The position numbers and the translations under genes are program-made. A stretch of DNA of 64,000 bases, from assembly GCA_947458455.1 (NCBI GenBank), contig CANGYJ010000002.1, positions 62,001 to 126,000 of the forward strand, in the 5' to 3' direction. The notes below the pieces were generated by a model, which was given only the letters and a program-made list of their open reading frames with translations, searched no databases and was not told where the DNA came from. Source of the stretch: Verrucomicrobiaceae bacterium (lineage in GTDB: Bacteria > Verrucomicrobiota > Verrucomicrobiia > Verrucomicrobiales > Verrucomicrobiaceae). Positions 8,667 to 17,219 of the stretch are shown here, piece by piece (position 1 is the first letter of the stretch; the number at the start of each line of letters is the position of its first letter).

Positions 8667-10919
8667 ATGCTCGCGGCGCTGATACTGGCCACGAGCGCAT
8701 TTTCCGCCCCCCTCTACTTCGATGGGCCCGAAGTCGTGAAACTCGATTGGGCCACCGGCTCGCCCCGCGCCGCCGATTTCAATGGCGATGGTTTCACGGA
8801 CATCGCCATCATCAATTCGGACCGCGCCCGCATCGAGATCCTGCTTCAGCGCCAAGACGGCGTGAAACCCGGCGAGCCGGAAAAAACCTCCCGTGAGGAT
8901 CGCTGGAACCCCATTCTTGAAGTCTCGCGCTTCGACAAACAACCTCTCGTCATCGGACACGCGGCCTTTGCCATGGCCGTGGGCGATTGGAATGGCGATA
9001 CGAAGCCCGACCTCGCCATCATCACCGATGACGACAAGCTCACGCTCCGCATGCAAGACGGCAAAGGCGGCTGGACGCTCAAAAAGGACATCGCGCTCGA
9101 TTCCACCTCCGAAGACACCGAGGTGCTCGCCGCCGCGGATTTGAATGCCGATGGCAAAACCGATCTCGCCCTGCTCACCGACACGCGGCTCATGGTGCTG
9201 CTGCAAAAAGACAAGGCCGGTGAATGGGCCGATGCGCAAACCTACGCCCTCGGCGAAAGCGGCTGTGCCGGATTGCATGTGGCCGATTTGAATGCCGACT
9301 CGAAGCCCGATCTCTTTTACACCGCGCCGGAGGGTGATGCGCTGCTCGTGCGCCTCCAGCAGGGCGACAAAAGCTTCGGCGAGGAATGGCGTATCGAGAT
9401 CCCCACCAGCCGTCACTGGCTGCATCCCTTGCGCCTTGGAGGCGGCAAGACCGGCGTGGGATGGATTCAAAACGAAACCGGCATGATCGAAGTGGCTCGT
9501 TTGACTCAAGCGAAGGCTGAACCGGATAGCGACCGCGCCTCCACCATCCGTTACGCCATGCCGCCCACCGAAAGCAAAGGCGGCGCCGTGGCTTACGGCG
9601 ATCTCACCGGGGATGGCCAGGCCGATGTGATCATGTCCGAGCCGAAAAGCGCCCGCCTGTGGCTCTTCAGCGGCCAGAAAAACGGCGGCTTCAGTCAGGG
9701 GCGTGAGTTTCCCATCCTCGGCGGAGTCGAGTCGCTGCTCATCGCCGATGCGGATGGCGATCAGAAGAACGACGTCATCCTTTTGAGCGCCACGGAGAAA
9801 GCCATCGGCATCGCCAAATGGCACGAAGGCCGTCTCAGCTATCCCGAGATCGTTTATCAAGCCAAAGAAGGCGAGACGCTGCTCACGCTCACCAGCGGCA
9901 GCATCGGCACCCTCGCCGGAACCATTCACGCCGTCGTGGAAATCAAATCGAAGCCACAGCTCCTCAGCATCACCGCGAAAGAAAAGAAGTTCACCACCGC
10001 CAGCCTCGAAATGACCGCTTTGACCGGCAGCAGCCGCGTCAGCGCGCTCCGCGTGCTCGATGCCAATCAGGATGGCAAAGGCGATCTCGCCGTGTTTTCC
10101 AGCATCGGAGCCATGCAGGTGCTCCTGAGCACCGCCGACGCCAAAACGCCCTTCAAACGCGTCGAAGGCATCCCGGATACCTTCGTGAGCAAGCTCACCC
10201 CTAGCGCCCTCACCACCGGCGATCTCGATGGCGATGGCAAAGACGAGTTCGTCATCGCCCGCGAGCAGCTCGCCCGCGTGTTCCGCGTCGGCGCCGATGG
10301 CAAAGCGAGCATCGTGGAGCAGTTCAATGCCCCCGATGCCAGCGCCGAGATCCACACCGCCCTGCTGAACCGCGGTGCCGATAAAAAACTCCGCGTCACC
10401 CTCATCGACACCGCCCACAGCAAACTCTACGACCTCGCCGCCGGAGCCGATGGCGTTTACCGCAGCCAGCACAGCCATCCGCTGCCCGCGATGACGCCCG
10501 ATTTGATCCGTCTCGTAAACCAGCGCTTGCTCCTGCTCGGCAAAAGCAGCTTCCAAATCACCCCGCTGGATGGCGATTCCCTCCAGCTCGAAACCGTGAG
10601 CACCTTCGACAGCGAGCTGAAAGACACCCAGCCCAGTGATTTGATCCCCGCCGCCTTCTCCGGCCTCGAAGCCGATGATCTCGCCCTGCTCGACACCGCG
10701 AAGAGTCGCGTCATCGAGTTCTTCCAGCCCGATGAAAAAGCCAAGGAATGGACCAGCCGCCTCCACTTCCGCATTTTCGAGACCGATCCCCACTTCCGCG
10801 GCAAATCCGGCCGCGAAAACGAACCCCACGACTACACCGCCCTCGATCTCAATTCCGACGGCAAACTCGACCTCGTCCTCCTCTGCCACGACCGGGCGCT
10901 GTTTTATGTGAGGAAGTGA
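8667..10919 (+). CDS. Exported FG-GAP/VCBS beta-propeller protein
   Basis: Exported protein of about 750 aa made of repeated FG-GAP/VCBS blades with calcium-binding D-x-N/D-x-D-G-type loops. At least nine are visible, for example DFNGDGFTDIAI, DWNGDTKPDLAI, DLNADGKTDLAL, DLTGDGQADVIM, DLDGDGKDEFVI and the final DLNSDGKLDLVL. I chose the ATG at 8667 because it starts a signal peptide (MLAALILATSAFSA). An in-frame ATG at 8538 would add 43 repeat-encoded residues before it. The role is probably surface or periplasmic binding. No enzyme domain is seen. Confidence 0.87.
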   Translation: MLAALILATSAFSAPLYFDGPEVVKLDWATGSPRAADFNGDGFTDIAIINSDRARIEILLQRQDGVKPGEPEKTSREDRWNPILEVSRFDKQPLVIGHAAFAMAVGDWNGDTKPDLAIITDDDKLTLRMQDGKGGWTLKKDIALDSTSEDTEVLAAADLNADGKTDLALLTDTRLMVLLQKDKAGEWADAQTYALGESGCAGLHVADLNADSKPDLFYTAPEGDALLVRLQQGDKSFGEEWRIEIPTSRHWLHPLRLGGGKTGVGWIQNETGMIEVARLTQAKAEPDSDRASTIRYAMPPTESKGGAVAYGDLTGDGQADVIMSEPKSARLWLFSGQKNGGFSQGREFPILGGVESLLIADADGDQKNDVILLSATEKAIGIAKWHEGRLSYPEIVYQAKEGETLLTLTSGSIGTLAGTIHAVVEIKSKPQLLSITAKEKKFTTASLEMTALTGSSRVSALRVLDANQDGKGDLAVFSSIGAMQVLLSTADAKTPFKRVEGIPDTFVSKLTPSALTTGDLDGDGKDEFVIAREQLARVFRVGADGKASIVEQFNAPDASAEIHTALLNRGADKKLRVTLIDTAHSKLYDLAAGADGVYRSQHSHPLPAMTPDLIRLVNQRLLLLGKSSFQITPLDGDSLQLETVSTFDSELKDTQPSDLIPAAFSGLEADDLALLDTAKSRVIEFFQPDEKAKEWTSRLHFRIFETDPHFRGKSGRENEPHDYTALDLNSDGKLDLVLLCHDRALFYVRK

Positions 10920-10928
10920 GGGGCGGGC

Positions 10929-10973
10929 ATGTCAGACGAGTCGCACAGGTCAGACTCGTCCGACGAGTGCGGA
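10929..10973. repeat. GGACGAGTC-family palindromic repeat
   Basis: GTCAGACGAGTCGCACAGG and TCAGACTCGTCCGACGAGTG form overlapping inverted repeats just after the FG-GAP gene. Related sequences occur at 38349-38395 and, inside a coding region, at 34777-34822. The 10974-11065 remainder is an A/T-richer leader of the next gene. Confidence 0.6.
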
Positions 10974-11065
10974 CAAAAGTCGCAAAAATAACTTCTTATT
11001 CATCTTCGGCCCCCAAAGCCATTTATCCTCGTGGGACTAACTCGGGAGTAACAAGCATCCCTCCC

Positions 11066-12430
11066 ATGAAATCCCGTCTTCACCTCCTCCTTGCCCTTTC
11101 CGTCGCCACGGTGGCTCAGGCACAGCTTCCGGCAGATTCCTCGATCACCTTTGTTCCTGGCGCGGCGGTGAATACGAGCCGCGTCACCATCCTTGATCCC
11201 GGTGATCACGTCTGGACGCTGCAAAGCTCCCGCGACCTCGTGAACTGGACGAACGTGCAGAACTACAAGGTCCACAATGGCCGGCTCGATTGCACCACGG
11301 CGCATGCACCGTCCACGGCGAACCTCTTTTACCGCACCTCCTACTCCGCCGCACTCCAGAGTACGATCACCAGCACGTTGGCCACGGCGGTGAATCTGCC
11401 CGTCTCGCCTTACGATTACGACAACCCCACGCTGCCTGCCAATTTCGCCGTCAATCCCATCGCCGCGCAGAGCAACATGCCCGCCACGAACCTCACCACC
11501 GACGCCGGTGCCAAACTTGGACGCATCCTTTTCTATGATAAGCGCCTCTCGCTGAACCAGACGGTGTCCTGCTCCTCCTGCCACCAGCAGGCGCACGGCT
11601 TCTCCGATCCCGATCAATTTAGCAAAGGCTTCCAGGGCGGACGCACGGATCGCAATTCAATGGGCCTGAGCAATGCCCGCTGGTATCAGCGCCAGTCCTT
11701 CTTCTGGGATGAACGCTCCGCCACGCTGGAAATCCAGGTGCTGCAGCCGATTCAAAACGCCGTCGAGATGGGCATGACGCTGCCGGACTTGGTGACACGC
11801 CTCGGTGCCGAGCCTTTCTACGTCGATCTCTTCACGCAAGTCTTCGGCACGCCCGGTGTCACCTCGGATCGCATCTCGAAGGCGCTCGCCCAGTTTGTGC
11901 GCTCCATCATCTCCGTGAGCTCACGTTTTGATAGCGCCCGCACGGCGAATTTCGCCGTTGGAGCGAACTGGACTCAATCCGAAGAACGCGGCCGCCAGCT
12001 CTTCAATGCGCCGGGCAATTGCAGCGCCTGCCACGGCACGGATAACTTCGTACCCGGCCCGAACATCTTTAACAACGGTCTCGAATTCCCCTACGTCGAT
12101 CGTGGCAAAGGTGCCGTCACCGGCCAGACGGGCGACAACGGCAAGTTCAAGGTCGGCTCCCTGCGCAATATCGAACTCACCGCGCCTTACATGCACGACG
12201 GCCGCTTTGCCACGCTGGAGGCGGTGGTGGATTTCTACAGCACGCAGGTCGTGAACAACCCAAACCTCTCCCCGCCGCTGCGCCTCCCACCGCAGCAGGG
12301 CGGCGGTGTGAGCCGTCCAAACTTCACCGCGCAGCAGAAGGCGGACCTCGTGAACTTCATGAAATCGCTCACGGATACCTCGGTGGCCACGAATCCGAAA
12401 TACAGCGATCCCTTCAACTACGGCTATTGA
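11066..12430 (+). CDS. Diheme cytochrome c peroxidase/MauG-family protein
   Basis: Exported protein of about 454 aa. The signal peptide starts at the ATG at 11066 (MKSRLHLLLALSVATVAQA). Residues about 20-100 look like a beta-sandwich (VWTLQSSRDLVNWTNVQNYK) common in secreted Verrucomicrobia proteins. The two-heme peroxidase module follows, with CSSCH in the first half and CSACH in the second, the GRILFYDKRLS signature, and a C-terminal LTAPYMHDGRFATLEAVVDF. Members reduce peroxide or oxidise substrates in the periplasm; the substrate here is not known. Confidence 0.9.
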   Translation: MKSRLHLLLALSVATVAQAQLPADSSITFVPGAAVNTSRVTILDPGDHVWTLQSSRDLVNWTNVQNYKVHNGRLDCTTAHAPSTANLFYRTSYSAALQSTITSTLATAVNLPVSPYDYDNPTLPANFAVNPIAAQSNMPATNLTTDAGAKLGRILFYDKRLSLNQTVSCSSCHQQAHGFSDPDQFSKGFQGGRTDRNSMGLSNARWYQRQSFFWDERSATLEIQVLQPIQNAVEMGMTLPDLVTRLGAEPFYVDLFTQVFGTPGVTSDRISKALAQFVRSIISVSSRFDSARTANFAVGANWTQSEERGRQLFNAPGNCSACHGTDNFVPGPNIFNNGLEFPYVDRGKGAVTGQTGDNGKFKVGSLRNIELTAPYMHDGRFATLEAVVDFYSTQVVNNPNLSPPLRLPPQQGGGVSRPNFTAQQKADLVNFMKSLTDTSVATNPKYSDPFNYGY

Positions 12431-12475
12431 ATCCGGCGTGGGAATCGCGGAGCGTGACCGCGATTCCCATTCTTC

Positions 12476-13168
12476 ATGCGCCGCCTCGATCAAGTCCTCT
12501 CCTCTCTCGGTTACTGCTCGCGTCGCGAGGCCGTTTCGTTCGTGAAAAAGGGTCGCGTAAAGCAAAACGACCTCGTTTTGACCAAGGCGGATCAAAAAGT
12601 CGATCCCCAGGCCGTCACGGTCGATGACGAGCCGCTCGAAGCGCTCGATGGATTGCTGGCGATGCTTCACAAACCTGCCGGCTACGTCTGCACGCATGGC
12701 GAGGGCGAGGGACCGACGATTTATGAGCTGCTGCCGGATCAATGGCTGCGCCGCAATCCCGCCGTCACGAGCGTGGGCAGGCTTGATAAGGACACCAGCG
12801 GCCTCCTGCTCGTCACGGATATCGGCCCGCTCGTGCATCGTTTCACCTCCCCGAAGGCGGAAATTGAAAAAGCCTACCTCGCCGAGCTCGATCGTGATCT
12901 CGAAGCCTCCCTCATCGAAACCTTCGCCAGGGGCGATCTGATGCTCCGCAGCGAGGAGAAGCCTTGTTTGCCCGCGAAACTCGAAATCCTCTCCCCACGC
13001 ACCGCCCGCCTCACCCTCACCGAAGGCCGCTACCATCAAGTCCGCCGCATGTTCGCCAGCCAGGGCTGGCACGTCGAGAAGCTCCACCGCGAGCGTTTCG
13101 GCGAGTACACGCTGGATGATCTCGCGGAAGGCGAGTGGAAGATGTTAGAAATGACGAAACCAGAATGA
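12476..13168 (+). CDS. rsuA: 16S rRNA pseudouridine synthase RsuA/RluB family
   Basis: Isomerises a specific uridine of rRNA to pseudouridine. The 230 aa comprise an N-terminal S4 RNA-binding domain (RRLDQVLSSLGYCSRREAV) and the catalytic domain with the family Asp in VGRLDKDTSGLLL (about residue 103) and EGRYHQVRRMF near the end. The assignment to rsuA rather than rluB/E/F rests on length only. The last five residues (MTKPE) and the stop codon come from a palindromic repeat (13150-13240), so the natural C-terminus may have been replaced. Confidence 0.88.
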   Translation: MRRLDQVLSSLGYCSRREAVSFVKKGRVKQNDLVLTKADQKVDPQAVTVDDEPLEALDGLLAMLHKPAGYVCTHGEGEGPTIYELLPDQWLRRNPAVTSVGRLDKDTSGLLLVTDIGPLVHRFTSPKAEIEKAYLAELDRDLEASLIETFARGDLMLRSEEKPCLPAKLEILSPRTARLTLTEGRYHQVRRMFASQGWHVEKLHRERFGEYTLDDLAEGEWKMLEMTKPE

Positions 13169-13240
13169 GGAATGACGAATCAATGACGAAGTCCTAACAT
13201 TCGGGCTTCATTCCTCATTCGCCATTCTGGTTTCGTCATT
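13150..13240. repeat. ATGACGAA-family inverted repeat
   Basis: Left arm AATGACGAAACCAGAATG (13150-13167) is perfectly complementary to the right arm CATTCTGGTTTCGTCATT (13223-13240). The pairing continues imperfectly inward, with further GAATGACGAA/TTCCTCATTCG steps. The element provides the stop codon of rsuA on one strand and of the DAHP synthase remnant on the other. Confidence 0.9.
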
Positions 13241-13605
13241 TGAGCGACGCATGCGCCTCTCGCAGCAGCTTCTCGGTCGTCTCCCAGTCAATGCACGCAT
13301 CCGTGATGGACTGGCCGCGCAAGAGTTGATCTCATGATCGCGGGTTTCAGTTTCGCGGCTTCGAGGCCGTCGATGGTCTCCATGACGTTGTCCGCGCCGA
13401 AGTTGGGGCCGCTTTCGCCGCCGCGCAGGATGAGGTGGCAGTCAGGATTGCCCCTCGTCGTGACGGCGGAGGCCACGCCGTCCTCGCTCACGCCGAGGAA
13501 GGTCTGCGACTGCATCGCGGCCTTGATGGCATTGATGGCGGGCACGATGTGCCCAAAGGTGCTATTTTTGAATCCGAGCGGCATCGCGAGGCCCGAGGCC
13601 ATCTG
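13236..13605 (-). pseudogene. DAHP synthase (AroF/G/H type) remnant with internal deletion
   Basis: On the minus strand, QMASGLAMPLGFKNS through NPDCHLILRGGESGPNFGADN to LEAAKLKPAIM is clearly class I 3-deoxy-7-phosphoheptulonate synthase, the first shikimate-pathway enzyme. The frame then jumps directly to RGQSITDACIDWETTEKLL and stops at 13236. The SHANSSK-type segment and the following roughly 55-60 codons are missing at about 13335, with a frame change. The N-terminal half of the gene is absent as well. The remnant ends at a palindromic repeat on the right (13646-13711) and on the left (13150-13240). It cannot make an active enzyme. Confidence 0.88.
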
Positions 13606-13645
13606 TGGAGATGGGCGGTCTGGCTCATGGAAGGGGCCTCTGGGC

Positions 13646-13711
13646 AACAAGGAGAGGGACTTGCCAAGTCCCTCCGGCTGCTGCGGCACTTGGCAAGTGC
13701 CGCTCCTTGGC
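13646..13711. repeat. Composite palindrome (GGGACTTGCCAAGTCCC / GCGGCACTTGGCAAGTGCCGC)
   Basis: Two perfect small palindromes, 13656-13672 and 13683-13703, share a TTGCCAAG/CTTGGCAAG core. They are flanked by outer CAAGGAG and CTCCTTGG arms, so the whole element can fold as a cruciform. It sits between the DAHP synthase remnant and the permease stop codon, and may also act as a bidirectional terminator. Confidence 0.75.
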
Positions 13712-15091
13712 TCAATCCTCCACCACCACCGGGTTCTTCGGCTTGAGCGCAAAATAGAGCACCACGCTGATGAGCAGGATGGCTCCGGCGATAAGCGGGG
13801 CGGTTTGCTGAGCTTTGTCTGCGCCGGTGATGGCACTCTGCACCCGGACGATGATGAGAATGGCGCAGACCAGTGCTCCGAAGACGGGGACGAGCATCGG
13901 AGTCTCAAAGCCGCCGCGGGGCTCGCTGGGGCGGCGTTTCAGCACGACGAGGGAGATATTCACGACGGTGAACACGATGAGCAGCAGCAGCACGGTGGAC
14001 TCGGCGAGCTGCTTCACGCTGCCGCTGAGGATGAGCAGCGAGACGATGCCAAAAAGCACGAAGACGGCGATGTGCGGGCTTTTACGCACCGGATGCACGC
14101 TGCCGAGTACGGCGGGCAACAGGCCCTGGCGGCTCATGCCGTAGAGCAGGCGTGATCCCATGAGGTAGTTTAAGAGCGCGGTGTTGCCGATGGCGAAGAT
14201 GGTGATGCAGGCATACACTGGCTTGATGCCGGTGAACCACGGTGCAGCCCGGCGAGCCACCTCCATGAGCGGTGCATCGCTTTTCGCCAGTTCCTGCCAC
14301 GGCACGACGGACACGGCGGTGATGGCGACGGCCATGTAAATGCACGTCGCCAGGATCATGGCGCCGATGAGGCCGAAGGGGACGTTCTTGGCGGGGTTTT
14401 TGACTTCTTCGCTCACGTTCAGGATGTCCTCGAAACCGATGAAGGAATAAAACGTGAGCACCGCGCCCTGCATGATGAGCGCAAAGGTGATGCCGGAGCC
14501 GACGCCGCCCTCCACGGTATCGCCGGGGGATTGGAAGTAATCCACGCTGCCCCAGTAGCGCACGCCGACGGCGATGATGAAGAGCAGCCCGGTGGCTTCG
14601 ACGACGGTGCAGAGGATGTTCAGCCACATGCTCTCGCGAATGCCACGATAGATGACGCAGCCGACGAGAAACACGACGCCGATGGACGCGAGCTTGATGG
14701 CGGTGTCATCGAGCGTGAGCGCGAACAGTTCGCGAACCTGCCCGATGATCGCCTGTGAGCCGGTGGCCATGCTCGTGAGCCCGCTCATCATCACGGCGAT
14801 GCCGATGACGTAACTGAGTAGCGGTTTGCGCAGCCCGCGCTGCGTGACGTAAGCCGCGCCGCCCGCCTTCGCATAGCGACCACCTACGCAGGCATACGAG
14901 AGGCCGGTGAGCATCGCGCCGATCATCGCCATGAGGAAAGCGAGCCACACCGCATTGCCCAAACCGGCGGCGGCTTTGCCGATCAGTGCGTAGATGCCCG
15001 CGCCGAGCATGGAGCCGAGGCCGTAAAACATGATCTGCAATCCACCGATGGTCTGGGCGAGGGCGGGATGCGAAGAGGGTTTGGCAGGCAT
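13712..15091 (-). CDS. APC superfamily amino acid permease
   Basis: Inner-membrane amino acid/polyamine transporter of about 459 aa with roughly 12 hydrophobic segments. The first-helix signature GLGSMLGAGIYALIG (about residues 24-38) is typical of APC family proton-coupled transporters. FYSFIGFEDILNVSEEVKNP corresponds to the conserved TM6/loop region. I use the ATG at 15091 (MPAKPSSHP); a TTG three codons upstream is possible. The substrate cannot be deduced. Confidence 0.87.
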   Translation of the reverse strand: MPAKPSSHPALAQTIGGLQIMFYGLGSMLGAGIYALIGKAAAGLGNAVWLAFLMAMIGAMLTGLSYACVGGRYAKAGGAAYVTQRGLRKPLLSYVIGIAVMMSGLTSMATGSQAIIGQVRELFALTLDDTAIKLASIGVVFLVGCVIYRGIRESMWLNILCTVVEATGLLFIIAVGVRYWGSVDYFQSPGDTVEGGVGSGITFALIMQGAVLTFYSFIGFEDILNVSEEVKNPAKNVPFGLIGAMILATCIYMAVAITAVSVVPWQELAKSDAPLMEVARRAAPWFTGIKPVYACITIFAIGNTALLNYLMGSRLLYGMSRQGLLPAVLGSVHPVRKSPHIAVFVLFGIVSLLILSGSVKQLAESTVLLLLIVFTVVNISLVVLKRRPSEPRGGFETPMLVPVFGALVCAILIIVRVQSAITGADKAQQTAPLIAGAILLISVVLYFALKPKNPVVVED

Positions 15092-15141
15092 GATTCGCAA
15101 CTAGACGAGATCATGCCGTGCGGGAAGGCAAAAGCAGATGC

Positions 15142-16047
15142 TCAGGCCCGTGGGTGAAATTTCCGATGCGTCTCTTTCAGCCTTGCCTGATCGACGTGGG
15201 TGTAGATTTGCGTCGTGGCGATGTCCGAATGGCCGAGCATCTCCTGGATGACGCGGAGGTCAGCACCGTGATTGAGGAGATGGGTGGCAAAGCTGTGGCG
15301 CATTTTGTGCGGGTGGATGTGCTGCTCCAGGCCGCAGGCGGCGGCTCGTTCGGTGAAGATGTGGCGGATGCGCATCGGGCCGAGTTTCTGTCCACGAATC
15401 GAGAGGAAGATATGGCTGGAGCTTTTCGCCTTCACCAAGGCGGGGCGTGCGTGCTCCAGGTAAGCCGCGATGGCCTCCCTGGCCGCGCTGCCGACGGGAA
15501 TGAGGCGCGTTTTGGCTCCTTTGCCCGTCACGCGGATCCAGCCCTCCTCCATGCTGAGATTCTCCAGCCGGGCATCCAGCAGCTCGGAAAGCCGCAGGCC
15601 GCTGGCGTAAAAGAGCTCCAGCATGGCCCGATCTCGACGGTCGAGGAGCTTGGTGCCGTTGATGGATTCGATAAAGCGGCGAACGTCTTGCTCGTTCAAG
15701 GTATCTGGTAGGTGCTGTTCGGGTCGCGGGGGCAGGATGGCATCGGCGGGATCGGCAGGGATGTGTTTTCGGGCCGCCAGCCAGCGAAAGAAGATTTTGA
15801 TCCCGATGAGCTCTACCCGGGCCGAGGAGGTGGCGAGGCCGTCCTTTTTCCGGCGGGCGAGGTAGTCCGTGATTTGGTCCGTCGTCACCTGAGCAGGTGA
15901 TGCGGAGGCATGCACCTGTTTGTACCACAACGCGAAGGCCTCCAGGAACCGCCGCACGAGGAGCTGGTAGTTCACGGAGAGGCCGCGTTCCGTGGCCAGA
16001 TGGAGAATGAAGCCGTCGATAAGGTCCAGCACGGCCCCAGCATGCAC
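15142..16047 (-). CDS. Tyrosine recombinase XerC/XerD family
   Basis: Site-specific recombinase of 301 aa with an N-terminal SAM-like core-binding domain (about 1-95) and a catalytic domain. Catalytic residues are all visible: Arg in GLRLSELL, Lys in GKGAKTRLIP, HxxR in HKMRHSFATHLL, the second His in LGHSDIATT and the nucleophile Tyr in QIYTHV. The length and HPHKMRHSFATHLLNHGADL match chromosomal XerD dimer-resolution enzymes better than phage integrases. GTG start at 16047. Divergent from ssb. No second Xer gene and no dif site were identified. Confidence 0.92.
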   Translation of the reverse strand: MHAGAVLDLIDGFILHLATERGLSVNYQLLVRRFLEAFALWYKQVHASASPAQVTTDQITDYLARRKKDGLATSSARVELIGIKIFFRWLAARKHIPADPADAILPPRPEQHLPDTLNEQDVRRFIESINGTKLLDRRDRAMLELFYASGLRLSELLDARLENLSMEEGWIRVTGKGAKTRLIPVGSAAREAIAAYLEHARPALVKAKSSSHIFLSIRGQKLGPMRIRHIFTERAAACGLEQHIHPHKMRHSFATHLLNHGADLRVIQEMLGHSDIATTQIYTHVDQARLKETHRKFHPRA

Positions 16048-16126
16048 TCGGACCGTCTTGGTGACAAAAAAACATTGCCGTCAGGGGTAGCACCCGGCAA
16101 AGATGGCATTTCAACTTTCTCCTCCT

Positions 16127-16738
16127 ATGGCCTCCCTGAACAAAGTCATGCTCATCGGCAACCTCACCCGTGATCCCGAGGTGCGCTACACTCCCAAAGG
16201 CAGCGCCGTCTGCGACATCGGTCTCGCCATGAACCGCGTGTACAAATCCGAAAGCGGCGAGAAGGTCGAGGAAGTCACCTTCGTCGATGTCACCCTCTGG
16301 GGCACCACGGCCGAGCTGGCTGGGAAGTGGCTGCACAAAGGCCGCCCTGTTTTCATTGAGGGCCGCCTTCAGATGGATTCCTGGGAAGACAAGGCCACCG
16401 GCCAAAAGCGCACGCGTCTCAAGGTCGTCGGTGAAGCCATGCAATTCCTTGGCAGCGCCCAGGGCGGTGGAGATCGCGGTCCTGCGGGCGGCGGTGGCGG
16501 CGATGAAGAAGGCGGCGGCTACTCCGGCGGCGGTGGTGGCGGAGGAGGATATGGTGGTGGCGGCGGCGGTGGCGGATACAATCGCCCGCAGCAGCGTCCT
16601 GCGCCCCAGCGTGGCGGCGCGGGGGGGGCGGCTCCGGCCCAACGTCCCCAGCAGCGCCCGGCTCCCGCCCAGCAGAATGATGACTTCGGCGAGGGTCCGA
16701 TCACGGACGGCATGGAAGACGATGACATTCCGTTTTGA
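16127..16738 (+). CDS. ssb: Single-stranded DNA-binding protein
   Basis: OB-fold ssDNA-binding protein of replication and repair, about 203 aa. The family N-terminus MASLNKVMLIGNLTRDPEVR begins at the ATG at 16127; an in-frame ATG at 16103 adds eight residues and cannot be excluded. The OB fold (about residues 1-110) is followed by a very Gly-rich low-complexity linker (residues 115-150), a Pro/Gln-rich stretch, and the acidic tip DDDIPF that binds partner proteins. The Gly-rich segment is longer than in E. coli SSB. Confidence 0.95.
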   Translation: MASLNKVMLIGNLTRDPEVRYTPKGSAVCDIGLAMNRVYKSESGEKVEEVTFVDVTLWGTTAELAGKWLHKGRPVFIEGRLQMDSWEDKATGQKRTRLKVVGEAMQFLGSAQGGGDRGPAGGGGGDEEGGGYSGGGGGGGGYGGGGGGGGYNRPQQRPAPQRGGAGGAAPAQRPQQRPAPAQQNDDFGEGPITDGMEDDDIPF

Positions 16739-16749
16739 TACTCCGCTGA

Positions 16750-17133
16750 ATGACGCCGGAGCATGAGCAGCGCATCTACCAGATCATTCACCGCATGGTG
16801 ATCTGGGATGAGTCTCGCGAGAATGTGCTCGCGAAACTGGAGGTCAATGGCATCACCGGCCCCCAAGCGGAGGCCATGTATGCCCGGGCCCAGGCGGAGC
16901 GCGTCGCTGGCCTGCGGGGCAATGCCGTGCGCCAAGGACTGGCAGGATGGTTCCTGATGACCGCCGGGATCGGCGTTTTCTATGCCTTTTGGGAGTGGTT
17001 CGGAGACATCACGCGGGCTCTGTTGATTTTGTGCTTCGTCACGACGGTGATCGGCTTTTGGAAGGCGACCGAGGGCGTGCTGGGCTATCTCTTTGCGCCG
17101 ACCAAACGCGGTTCGCTGGCGGATGAGGAGTGA
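16750..17133 (+). CDS. Small membrane protein of unknown function
   Basis: 127 aa, beginning 12 bp after ssb, so possibly co-transcribed. The N-terminal half is soluble and helical (EHEQRIYQIIHRMVIWDESRE). The C-terminal half has two hydrophobic segments, GLAGWFLMTAGIGVFYAFW and ALLILCFVTTVIGFWKATEG. No family recognised. Confidence 0.7.
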   Translation: MTPEHEQRIYQIIHRMVIWDESRENVLAKLEVNGITGPQAEAMYARAQAERVAGLRGNAVRQGLAGWFLMTAGIGVFYAFWEWFGDITRALLILCFVTTVIGFWKATEGVLGYLFAPTKRGSLADEE

Positions 17134-17219
17134 TGGCCCAACTGGGCCACGGGAAAATCTGGCCTGAAAAGGTGCGAGGCCGTGAGGAAGAGCATCGAAA
17201 CGGCGTTTCGAGCAGTCTC

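Noticed and set aside
4759-10889. Long antisense open frames opposite the SCO, protease, unknown exported and FG-GAP genes
   Set aside because: They mirror GC-rich third positions of real genes and show no motif or signal of their own.
15142-16047. Xer gene as integrase of a mobile island
   Set aside because: Sequence fits chromosomal XerD, the neighbour is ssb, and no attachment sites were seen.
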